A stretch of DNA of 5,997 nt from Acidobacteriaceae bacterium (GTDB lineage Bacteria > Acidobacteriota > Terriglobia > Terriglobales > Acidobacteriaceae): assembly GCA_003167305.1 (NCBI GenBank), contig PMTP01000157.1, positions 1-5,997 on the forward strand, given 5' to 3'. Positions 1-5,841 of this stretch are shown piece by piece. The notes under the pieces are model-generated. The model worked only from the letters and a program-made list of their open reading frames with translations, searched no databases and had not been told where the DNA came from. A program made the position numbers and the translations under genes. Each line of letters starts with the position of its first letter. Position 1 is the first letter of the stretch.

Positions 1-2
1 GT

Positions 3-467
3 TCGCCGCTCTTTGATTTTCTTTCGCAGCGAGAGGTTCTGGTGACCACCTGCTCCCTCACCGGCGCGGGCAAACTGGTGGCGATGGGAACCGATGGCCG
101 CCGCCTGTGGGAGGCGCAGACGCCGGATACGACGATCTGGCCGCTGGTGGTCAGAGCGCCGGATGGCTCGCGGGTGGCGCGGGAGGCTCTGGCGGTCAGC
201 CACCCGGTCAGCGCCGGCGCGTCCCTCAGTCCAGAGGAGATTAAAGGGCAACTGGTCGAGGTTCTGAACGCGGCGGACGGCAAGGTGGCGCTGGAGACGG
301 CGGCCAGCCCGGTTCTGGACGGAGGCGGGAATGTGGCGATTTCGCCCTCCGGGCGGCGCGTGGCCGTGCTTGCGGGCAGCGTCCTTCAGGTCTTCGAACT
401 GCCCCCGCCGCCGCCGCTTCCGGAGCCGGCGATCATCGCCCCCGCCGCTCGCCCGCCGGGCCGCTGA
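3..467 (+). CDS. C-terminal part of a beta-propeller-like protein (5' end outside window)
   Basis: The frame is open from the window edge to a TGA at 465-467, giving 154 visible residues with no stop. A GTG at 42 is only an internal codon, because the frame reads on upstream of it without a ribosome binding site, so this is the tail of a longer gene. The visible protein has short beta-strand repeats of the kind found in WD40- or PQQ-like propellers: 'GAGKLVAMGTDGRRLWEA', then 'LNAADGKVALETA', then 'VAISPSGRRVAVLAGS' followed by 'LQVFEL'. These read as successive blades in which a hydrophobic strand is followed by a D-G or S-G turn. The protein ends in a proline-rich tail with five consecutive prolines. 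No catalytic motif is visible and the specific function cannot be named. Such proteins are often exported or membrane-anchored, but the N-terminus that would show this is missing. The fold is an inference from pattern only. Confidence 0.7.
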   Translation, partial: SPLFDFLSQREVLVTTCSLTGAGKLVAMGTDGRRLWEAQTPDTTIWPLVVRAPDGSRVAREALAVSHPVSAGASLSPEEIKGQLVEVLNAADGKVALETAASPVLDGGGNVAISPSGRRVAVLAGSVLQVFELPPPPPLPEPAIIAPAARPPGR

Positions 468-476
468 GCGGGAATA

Positions 477-628
477 AGAGTCTATCCGCAAATTGTAGCG
501 CCGGTTTCCAAACCGGCTGTACTGGCGGCTTCCAAGCCGCCAGAGACGGTGGGTGCAGGCCTGGAGACCTGCACGACAGCCGCTCTGGAGAGCGGCGCTA
601 CAAATTTCGCAACTTACGGATAAGCTCT
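477..628. repeat. Four-hairpin palindromic intergenic repeat element with inverted ends
   Basis: This 152-base stretch is built almost entirely of palindromes. The ends are imperfect inverted repeats: AGAGTCTATCCGCAAATTGT followed by AGCGCC on the left (477-502) matches the reverse complement of 594-628, which reads AGAGCTTATCCG...ATTTGTAGCGCC and has about nine extra bases. Inside are four hairpins: GCCGGTTTCCAAACCGGC (500-517), GGCGGCTTCCAAGCCGCC (524-541), an imperfect 22-base palindrome with a GTGCAGG stem (553-574, one C.A mismatch), and GCCGCTCTGGAGAGCGGC (579-596). The first two are centred on CC and the last two on GG, so the element is two units facing two inverted units. It could fold as a cloverleaf in DNA or RNA. 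It resembles dispersed REP/BIME- or MITE-like elements of Acidobacteriota and relatives. It ends 51 bases before the next gene. No transposase is attached. Confidence 0.8.
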
Positions 629-667
629 AAATCTCAGTCCGGCAGCAAACCGTGTAAACTGAACTGC

Positions 668-674
668 GGGAGAG
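668..674 (+). promoter_or_regulatory. Ribosome binding site supporting the TTG start of the phosphatase
   Basis: GGGAGAG lies five bases before TTG at 680. No ATG or GTG occurs in this frame between the repeat element and 680, and the PP2C fold must begin near here, so the TTG start is the best choice. Confidence 0.65.
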
Positions 675-679
675 TATTC

Positions 680-1489
680 TTGTCCACCGATCTTGTACGC
701 TACGCGGCTGCCGCGGTTTCCGATGTCGGCAGCAAACGTGCTTCCAACGAAGATGCATTCGGGCTTTCCGCCGAGTACGGAGTCTATGTTGTCTGTGACG
801 GCATGGGCGGCGCCGCGGCTGGCGAGATCGCCAGCTCCATGGCTGTTGACGAAGTGCTGCGCCGGCTCAGTGCCCGCGCCGTGCCGGGGGCCGAGGTCGC
901 ACCGCTCGAAGATGTGATCGACGAGTCCATCCGCGCCGCCAACGAGTCCATCCATTCCCGTGCCATGAATGACCTCCAGCTCACCGGCATGGGAACCACG
1001 CTGGTGGGCCTGGTGACCGAAGGGCGGCGCGTGCTGGTCTTTAACGTCGGCGACAGCCGCTGTTACCTGATGCGCACTCTGAGCCCGGAGCCGAGCAGCC
1101 CGGAGCAAAGTGAACAAGAGCCGAGCACTCCCGGTCAGAGAAAATTGGTACAGATCAGCCTCGATCACTCGCTGGTGGAGGAGCAGGTGCGGATGGGCCG
1201 CATGACCCACGAGGAGGCGCTGCACTCCAACTATCGCAACGTCATTACCCGCGCGCTGGGCACTCAGCAGTCGGTTGAGCCGGATATCTTCGAGTTGGAA
1301 GCCGCGCCCGGCGACATTTTCCTGCTCAGCTCGGACGGGCTGACGGGCGAAGTCAGCGATGAGCAGATTGAATCCATCCTCGCGGCCGACCTGCCTCTCG
1401 AAGAACACTGCGTCCGCCTGGTGGATGCCGCCAACCAGGCCGGCGGCCACGACAATATCACCTGCCTGCTGGTCCGCGTCGAGGGGTAA
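680..1489 (+). CDS. PP2C-family (PrpC/Stp-type) Ser/Thr protein phosphatase
   Basis: This 269-residue soluble protein is a metal-dependent PPM/PP2C phosphatase, which removes phosphate from Ser/Thr residues and usually counteracts Hanks-type kinases. All the landmark motifs are present in order: SDVGSKRASNED (14-25, metal-linked E24/D25), VCDGMGG (38-44, D40 and G41 bind metal), GMGTTLVGL (103-111), NVGDSR (122-127), DHSLVEEQV (162-170), NVITRALG (187-194), LLSSDGLTG (215-223, D219) and GGHDNIT (255-261, D258). The length is normal for a stand-alone bacterial PP2C, and there is no membrane segment or fused sensor domain. The start is TTG at 680 with GGGAGAG upstream. An unusual Ser/Pro/Glu-rich insert (about residues 135-153) separates the GDSR strand from the DHS motif. 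No cognate kinase is in the window; the upstream gene is a propeller-like protein and the downstream gene is convergent. The family call is firm, while the physiological substrate is unknown. Confidence 0.95.
   Translation: MSTDLVRYAAAAVSDVGSKRASNEDAFGLSAEYGVYVVCDGMGGAAAGEIASSMAVDEVLRRLSARAVPGAEVAPLEDVIDESIRAANESIHSRAMNDLQLTGMGTTLVGLVTEGRRVLVFNVGDSRCYLMRTLSPEPSSPEQSEQEPSTPGQRKLVQISLDHSLVEEQVRMGRMTHEEALHSNYRNVITRALGTQQSVEPDIFELEAAPGDIFLLSSDGLTGEVSDEQIESILAADLPLEEHCVRLVDAANQAGGHDNITCLLVRVEG
1082..1138 (+). repeat. 15-base tandem repeat encoding a pentapeptide insert in the phosphatase
   Basis: AGCCCGGAGC recurs at 1082-1091 and 1097-1106, and GAGCCGAGCA at 1088-1097 and 1118-1127. Both fit a degenerate 15-base period. 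In frame this encodes SPEPS, SPEQS, EQEPS and TPGQ (residues 135-153). The repeat keeps the reading frame and falls in a surface turn between two conserved PP2C motifs. Confidence 0.7.
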
Positions 1490-1537
1490 GTCCTACTCGA
1501 CACCCCCCACCGCTGCTGCAACAAGTTCGCCGCCGCA

Positions 1538-3112
1538 TCAATCATGCCTCTTGACCCGCTGAAAGAGCAGCAGCAGCGGGATGCAGGCGAGCGCGAGAAT
1601 GGCAATCAGGCGGAAGTTATCGGCATAGGCCATCAGGGCGGACTGCTGTTGCACGCTGCGGTAAATCATGCCGAGAGCCTTATGTTGCGCGGTGACCATG
1701 TCCGCGCCCTGGGAAAAGAGCCGGGCCTGCAAGCCGCGCGCCAGCCCGCTTGCCAGAGGAGATCCGGCGTCCGCCGCCAGCGTACTCTGGTGAATCTGCG
1801 AGCCGCGTACCAGCATGGTCGTCACCGTGGCGATGCCGACGGAGCCGCCGATGTTGCGCATCAGGTTATAGATGCCGGTGGCGTTGCCCATCTCCTGTTT
1901 ACGCAGGCGGCTCAGCGTCACGGTGGTCAACGGGACGAAGACGAAGCCCATTGCGAAGCCGTTGAGAATGTTGGGTACGACGACCGAGGACATTCCGATC
2001 TCCAGGCTGATGTTGCCCAGCATCCAGGTGGATGCGCCGAGCAGCGCAAAGCCGAAGGCCATCAGCAGGCGGGCGTCGATCTTGCGGACCAGCAGGCCCA
2101 CCGTCACCATCGAAGCCATGGCGCCGAGGCCGCGCGGGCTGACGGAGAGGCCGCTTTGCAGCGCCGAATAGCCCATCAGCGTTTGCAGAAACAGCGGCAG
2201 CATCGCCGTGGCGGCATAGAGAACGAAGCCGTAGGTGCAGGTAATCAGCGTTCCCATGGCAAAGTTGCGGTCGCGGAAGATGCGCAACTGGACGATCGGT
2301 TCGTGGTCCGTCAGTTCGCGGAGGATGAATGCGACCAGCGCCAGCGTGGAGACGGCAGCCGTCCAGCAAATCCATGGAGCGGAGAACCAGTCCGCCTCCT
2401 GGCCCTTGTCCAGCACTAACTGCAACGTTCCCAGCCAGAGAGTCATCAGGCCAAAGCCGAGATAGTCGATCGCTCCGTGAAAGGCCTTGCGCAGGTAGGG
2501 CGGATCTTCGACGTATAGGTTGACCATGATGAGGGCCAGGATGCCGATGGGAAGATTGATGTAGAAGATCCAGCGCCATGAGTAGCTGTCGGTGATCCAT
2601 CCGCCGAGGGTGGGGCCGATGATCGGGGCGACGATGACGCCGATGCCAAAAGCGGCCATCGCCGTGCCGTGCTGGCGGGGCGGAAAGCTCTCCAGCAGGA
2701 TGGATTGCGCCAGTGGCTGCATTCCGCCGCCGCCGATGCCTTGCAGAACCCGCGCCACAATCAGCATGGGCATGGTCAGCGCCACGCCGCAGAGCAGCGA
2801 GGCCATGGTAAAAATCAGGATGGAAATCAAAAGCAGTTTCTTGCGGCCGATACGGCGCGCGATCCATCCTGCGGCGGGCAGCATGATGGCGTTGGCGACC
2901 AGATAACTGGTCAGCACCCAGGTGGATTCGTCAGTCGAAGCCGACAGGCTGCCGGCGATGTGCGGCAGCGCGACGTTGGCCACCGAGGAGTCGAGCACCA
3001 CCATGAAGGTGGCCAGCATGACCGACCCGGCAATGGTCCACGGATTCGCCTTAGGCTTCCAGGCGTGTTCTTCGGCCTCCGTAAGTCGATGCGTATTGCC
3101 GGCGGCGCTCAT
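1538..3112 (-). CDS. emrB: DHA2-family (EmrB/QacA) drug:H+ antiporter, 14 membrane segments
   Basis: This 524-residue inner-membrane protein belongs to the major facilitator superfamily and probably exports drugs or toxic organics in exchange for protons. Its N-terminal cytoplasmic stretch (1-23) is followed by the first helix, which ends in VLDSSVANVALP (39-50), the DHA motif with its membrane-embedded Asp (D41). Motif A is GWIARRIGRKKL (82-93), motif B is LIVARVLQGIGGG (117-129), and the antiporter motif C is GIGVIVAPIIGPTLGGW (156-172). NATGIYNLMRNIGGSVGIA (410-428) is typical of EmrB relatives. A long loop at about 436-495 precedes the last helix, as expected between helices 13 and 14. 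The ATG at 3112 has GGAGA five bases upstream on the minus strand. In many bacteria EmrB works with the periplasmic adaptor EmrA and TolC. Neither is adjacent here: the gene converges with the phosphatase and diverges from the fucosidase, so partners, if any, lie elsewhere. The substrate cannot be read from sequence; the symbol marks family resemblance, not proven orthology. Confidence 0.93.
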   Translation of the reverse strand: MSAAGNTHRLTEAEEHAWKPKANPWTIAGSVMLATFMVVLDSSVANVALPHIAGSLSASTDESTWVLTSYLVANAIMLPAAGWIARRIGRKKLLLISILIFTMASLLCGVALTMPMLIVARVLQGIGGGGMQPLAQSILLESFPPRQHGTAMAAFGIGVIVAPIIGPTLGGWITDSYSWRWIFYINLPIGILALIMVNLYVEDPPYLRKAFHGAIDYLGFGLMTLWLGTLQLVLDKGQEADWFSAPWICWTAAVSTLALVAFILRELTDHEPIVQLRIFRDRNFAMGTLITCTYGFVLYAATAMLPLFLQTLMGYSALQSGLSVSPRGLGAMASMVTVGLLVRKIDARLLMAFGFALLGASTWMLGNISLEIGMSSVVVPNILNGFAMGFVFVPLTTVTLSRLRKQEMGNATGIYNLMRNIGGSVGIATVTTMLVRGSQIHQSTLAADAGSPLASGLARGLQARLFSQGADMVTAQHKALGMIYRSVQQQSALMAYADNFRLIAILALACIPLLLLFQRVKRHD

Positions 3113-3175
3113 CCGGCTCTCCGATCCAGCCGGTCAAGATGCAGCGCTGGAAGCTGTGGGCGGCGGGCTTTCTGT

Positions 3176-3199
3176 TGAACTGTCCGCATATTCAGTTCA
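3176..3199. promoter_or_regulatory. Inverted repeat in the divergent promoter region, possible operator
   Basis: TGAACTG (3176-3182) and its exact reverse complement CAGTTCA (3193-3199) are separated by ten bases. The site lies between the divergent efflux pump and fucosidase genes. It abuts TATACT on the minus strand (3204 to 3199), a 5/6 match to a -10 box for the pump, although no good -35 is visible at the usual distance. A repressor site of the TetR or MarR kind is possible, but no regulator gene is in view and seven-base arms can arise by chance. Confidence 0.3.
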
Positions 3200-3228
3200 G
3201 TATACGCGACCGTCATCCGCAGCCGCCG

Positions 3229-3257
3229 TTGACGGGGCGCGGGGGCGTGAGTATTCT
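3229..3257 (+). promoter_or_regulatory. Sigma70-like promoter of the fucosidase gene
   Basis: TTGACG (3229-3234, 5/6 to consensus) and TATTCT (3252-3257, 4/6) are separated by exactly 17 bases. Transcription would begin near 3264, giving a leader of about 20 bases that contains the ribosome binding site GGTGGAGG (3264-3271), 12 bases before the ATG. Sequence match only. Confidence 0.5.
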
Positions 3258-3283
3258 GCGGAAGGTGGAGGAACCTCATAACT

Positions 3284-4816
3284 ATGAACAGACGTGACTT
3301 GCTGAAATCACTGGGCGGTGCGTATTCCGCCCTGGCGCTCTCAAGTTTTGCCAAGGCCCAGGCTGCGCAGTTCAATAACTTTCTGGGAACCAGATCTTCA
3401 TTGCAGGGCTACCGGATTCCTGACTGGTTCCGCGACGCGAAGTTCGGCATCTGGTCGCATTGGGGCCCGCAGTCAGCGATCGAAGATGGGGATTGGTATG
3501 CCCGCAATATGTACATCCAGGGATCGGAGCAATACAACTACCATGTGGAAACCTATGGCCATCCGTCCAAGGTTGGCTACAAAGATCTTGTGAATGACTG
3601 GAAGGCCGCCAAGTGGGATCCGGAACACTTGATGAGCCTATACAAGAAGGCCGGGGCAAAGTACTTCGTCAGCATGGGAGTTCACCACGATAACTTCGAC
3701 CTTTGGGACTCGAAGTACACGCGCTGGAATGCCGTCAACATGGGACCGAAGAGAGACATCGTCGGAACCTGGCAAAAAGCGGCGCGCAAGCAGGGTTTGC
3801 GCTTTGGCGTCAGCGAGCATCTTTGGATCAGCTATAAGTGGTGGGCGGTGAGTCACGGGGCCGATAAGACCGGGCCGCTGGCGGGCGTTCCCTATGATGG
3901 CGCCGACCCGCAGTACGCGGACCTCTATCACGACGCCGACTGTGCCCGTCTCATGGACAAACTCGATTGGAGCGACAACGATATTCCCGACGCGTGGAAG
4001 CTGCATTACCTTGACCGCATGACCGACCTTATCGACAAGTATCAGCCCGATTTTCTCTACACGGACGGGCATCTTCCCTTCGAGGATGTTGGCCTGAAGA
4101 TGGTGGCGCACCTTTACAACGTCAGCGCGCAGTTGCACGGCAGCCGGACGGAGGCGGTTTACACCAGCAAAGAGATGACCGATTGCGCCACCGGCACCTG
4201 CCTGCTGGACCACGAGCGCGGCGTCAGCGATGCTATCGCGGCGAACCCGTGGCAGACCGACACCTGCATCGGCCAATGGCATTACAAGCGCGGCCAGCAA
4301 TATAAGACGGCCAAGAAGGTAATCGACCTGCTGGCGGACATTGTCAGCAAGAACGGCAATCTGCTGCTGAATTTCCCGCTGCCCAACTCGGGCGAGCTGG
4401 ATTATGAGGAGAGGGTCGTTCTGGACGGCATCACCGCGTGGATGGCGGTGAACAGCGAAGGCATCTACGCCACGCGCCCGTGGAAGATTTACGGCGAAGG
4501 CCCCTCCACCAAGACTAAAATCGAGACCGGCAACTTCAACGAGGACAAACAGAAGGATCTCACTGCCGAGGATATCCGCTTCACCACAAAAGGCAGCACG
4601 CTCTATGCATTCGTGATGGGCTGGCCGGAAAAAGCGGCAGTGATCTACGCGCTCGGTTTTGCCAGTCCCCAGAATCCGGGCAAGATTCAACGAGTGGAAT
4701 TGCTGGGCGGCAAGGGCGATCTCAAGTGGAAGCAGGACGAAGCCGGATTGAGGGTTGAAATGCCCGCGGAAAAAATCTCCGATGTCGCGATCACGCTGAA
4801 GGTCGAGCTGGCATAG
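3284..4816 (+). CDS. Exported GH29 alpha-L-fucosidase with Tat-like signal peptide
   Basis: This 510-residue glycoside hydrolase of family 29 should release terminal L-fucose from glycans by a retaining mechanism. The leader MNRRDLLKSLGG (1-12) has twin arginines at 3-4, a mildly hydrophobic stretch (12-22) and an A-x-A type cleavage region near 23-27, suggesting export of the folded enzyme by the Tat route. Family motifs follow: WFRDAKFGIWSHWGP (48-62), DGDWYARNMY (68-77), VSMGVHHDNFDLWDSKY (129-145), KRDIVGTW (156-163) and YQPDFLYTDGHLPF (253-266), where D261 sits at the expected catalytic nucleophile. QWHYKRG (331-337) and SKNGNLLLNFPLP (355-367) close the barrel domain, and about 400-510 is a beta-rich C-terminal domain. 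The acid/base residue varies in GH29 and cannot be fixed here. The ATG at 3284 is supported by GGTGGAGG upstream and by the position of the twin arginines. No SusC/D-like transporter or other glycosidase is beside it, so it is not part of a visible polysaccharide locus. Exact linkage specificity is unknown. Confidence 0.93.
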   Translation: MNRRDLLKSLGGAYSALALSSFAKAQAAQFNNFLGTRSSLQGYRIPDWFRDAKFGIWSHWGPQSAIEDGDWYARNMYIQGSEQYNYHVETYGHPSKVGYKDLVNDWKAAKWDPEHLMSLYKKAGAKYFVSMGVHHDNFDLWDSKYTRWNAVNMGPKRDIVGTWQKAARKQGLRFGVSEHLWISYKWWAVSHGADKTGPLAGVPYDGADPQYADLYHDADCARLMDKLDWSDNDIPDAWKLHYLDRMTDLIDKYQPDFLYTDGHLPFEDVGLKMVAHLYNVSAQLHGSRTEAVYTSKEMTDCATGTCLLDHERGVSDAIAANPWQTDTCIGQWHYKRGQQYKTAKKVIDLLADIVSKNGNLLLNFPLPNSGELDYEERVVLDGITAWMAVNSEGIYATRPWKIYGEGPSTKTKIETGNFNEDKQKDLTAEDIRFTTKGSTLYAFVMGWPEKAAVIYALGFASPQNPGKIQRVELLGGKGDLKWKQDEAGLRVEMPAEKISDVAITLKVELA

Positions 4817-4841
4817 CATTTCCTACGGGGCTCAAGCGGTA

Positions 4842-4847
4842 TATGAT
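4842..4847 (+). promoter_or_regulatory. Possible -10 box for the polyP kinase gene
   Basis: TATGAT matches the -10 consensus at 5/6 and lies in the 92-base gap after the fucosidase. The hexamer 17 bases upstream (TTTCCT, 4819-4824) matches the -35 consensus at only 3/6, so the promoter is uncertain. It would give a leader of about 55 bases. The alternative is read-through from the fucosidase gene, because I see no convincing terminator in the gap. Confidence 0.25.
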
Positions 4848-4895
4848 TCTTGCGGCGGCGATTCGCGCCAATAGGAAGAGTGTTTGCAAGAGAGC

Positions 4896-4902
4896 GGGAG
4901 GA
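4896..4902 (+). promoter_or_regulatory. Ribosome binding site that fixes the polyP kinase start at 4909
   Basis: GGGAGGA lies six bases before ATG at 4909. The in-frame ATG 22 codons earlier (4843) lacks such a site and overlaps a possible -10 box. Confidence 0.75.
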
Positions 4903-4908
4903 AGAGCG

Positions 4909-5802
4909 ATGAAAGACAAGAACAAGAAGAAGCACCTGGAAGCTGATCAGGCGACGACGCACTCAAACGGCAAGCAGAAGCATGGCGACCTGCCGGCGCC
5001 CGTGCTGGGCAATGCCGAGATACTGCACCTCGGAAAAGACTGCGACTACGAAAAAGAGCTGAGCCGCCTGCAAGTCGAACTCGTCAAGCTGCAGGAGTGG
5101 GTTAAGCAGGAAGGCCTGCGGGTTGTGATTCTGTTTGAAGGGCGCGACGCGGCAGGCAAGGGCGGGGCGATCAAGCGCATCACCGAATCGCTGAATCCGC
5201 GCGTCTGCCGGGTGGTGGCTCTGGGCACGCCCACCGACCGCGAAAAAACACAGTGGTACTTCCAGCGTTATGTTCCCCACCTGCCCGCGGCCGGCGAGAT
5301 GGTGCTCTTCGACCGCAGTTGGTATAACCGGGCGGGCGTCGAACATGTGATGGGCTTCTGCACCGAGGCGCAGTATCAGGAGTTCTTTCAGAGCTGCCCT
5401 GAGTTTGAGCGCATGTTGCAGCGTTCGGGGATTCGGCTGATCAAGTACTGGTTTTCGGTGAGCGACGAGGAGCAGGAGCGGCGCTTCCAGGACCGCATGA
5501 AGAATCCCACCAAGCGGTGGAAGCTGAGTCCGATGGATCTCGAATCACGCAAGCATTGGGCCGAGTACTCACGCGCCAAGGACGAGATGTTCGCGGTGAC
5601 TGACACCAAAATGTCTCCGTGGTTTGTCGTGAATGCGGAAGACAAAAAATGCGCCCGTCTGAACGTGATCCGCCATCTGCTCTCGCAGTTCGTCTATCGC
5701 GATCTGACGCCCGCACCGCTGGAACTGCCCAAGCTGGAAAAGTCGAAGTACGTGCGCCCGCCGATCCAGGAGCAGAACTTCATTCCGCAGGTTTACCGGT
5801 AG
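4909..5802 (+). CDS. ppk2: Polyphosphate kinase 2 (PPK2 family)
   Basis: This 297-residue cytoplasmic P-loop kinase transfers phosphate between inorganic polyphosphate and nucleoside diphosphates or monophosphates, so it links polyP stores to nucleotide pools. A lysine-rich N-terminus (1-30) leads into the core: LSRLQVELVKLQEWV (51-65), Walker A in FEGRDAAGKGG (76-86, K84), ITESLNPR (91-98), TQWYFQRYVPHLP (114-126), the Walker B/active-site stretch MVLFDRSWYNRAGVEHVMGF (131-150, D135) and the lid-like segment DRMKNPTKRWKLSPMD (195-210). SRAKDEMF (221-228) and SPWFVVNAEDKKCARLN (236-252) complete the fold. Length and motifs fit a single-domain PPK2, probably class I (ADP/GDP phosphorylation from polyP), but class cannot be settled by eye. 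The frame also opens at ATG 4843; 4909 is preferred because GGGAGGA lies six bases before it and because the extra 22 residues carry no PPK2 sequence. It lies 92 bases after the fucosidase, to which it has no clear functional link. Confidence 0.95.
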   Translation: MKDKNKKKHLEADQATTHSNGKQKHGDLPAPVLGNAEILHLGKDCDYEKELSRLQVELVKLQEWVKQEGLRVVILFEGRDAAGKGGAIKRITESLNPRVCRVVALGTPTDREKTQWYFQRYVPHLPAAGEMVLFDRSWYNRAGVEHVMGFCTEAQYQEFFQSCPEFERMLQRSGIRLIKYWFSVSDEEQERRFQDRMKNPTKRWKLSPMDLESRKHWAEYSRAKDEMFAVTDTKMSPWFVVNAEDKKCARLNVIRHLLSQFVYRDLTPAPLELPKLEKSKYVRPPIQEQNFIPQVYR

Positions 5803-5841
5803 GGAGCCCGCGGGAACTACTCGTTCCAACAGCTTTTCCGA

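Noticed and set aside
477..628. CRISPR array
   Set aside because: The units are palindromes with differing stems and only short gaps between them. There is no constant repeat with uniform unique spacers and no cas gene nearby.
660..666. TGAACTG before the phosphatase as a third copy of the divergent-region half-site
   Set aside because: A seven-base match is expected about once by chance in 6 kb on both strands, and here there is no inverted partner.
614..1450. 278-codon open frame on the minus strand opposite the phosphatase
   Set aside because: It is fully antisense to a PP2C gene with every family motif, has no recognisable domain, and reflects GC-rich codon bias that removes stops from the opposite strand.
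1490..1537. Bidirectional terminator between the convergent phosphatase and pump genes
   Set aside because: The 48-base gap has no stem-loop followed by a T-run on either strand. A weak stem at 1555-1580 lies inside the pump coding sequence and lacks a T-tract.
1544..2419. 291-codon plus-strand frame opposite the efflux pump
   Set aside because: It is antisense to a clear EmrB-like gene and its His/Gln/Ala/Arg-rich composition is typical of a reverse-strand translation.
1899..2867. 322-codon minus-strand frame inside the efflux pump gene
   Set aside because: It is a frame-shifted shadow of the transporter, rich in Arg, His and Pro, with no membrane segments or known motif.
3638..4819. 393-codon minus-strand frame opposite the fucosidase
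   Set aside because: The plus strand encodes a complete GH29 enzyme with its signal peptide and promoter; the antisense frame has no motif and no ribosome binding site that I can see.
4843..4908. Longer N-terminus for the polyP kinase starting at ATG 4843
   Set aside because: No ribosome binding site precedes 4843, the ATG overlaps a possible -10 box, and a strong GGGAGGA lies six bases before the ATG at 4909.
5807..5814. CCCGCGGG palindrome after the polyP kinase stop as a terminator
   Set aside because: An eight-base palindrome leaves no room for a loop and no T-tract follows.
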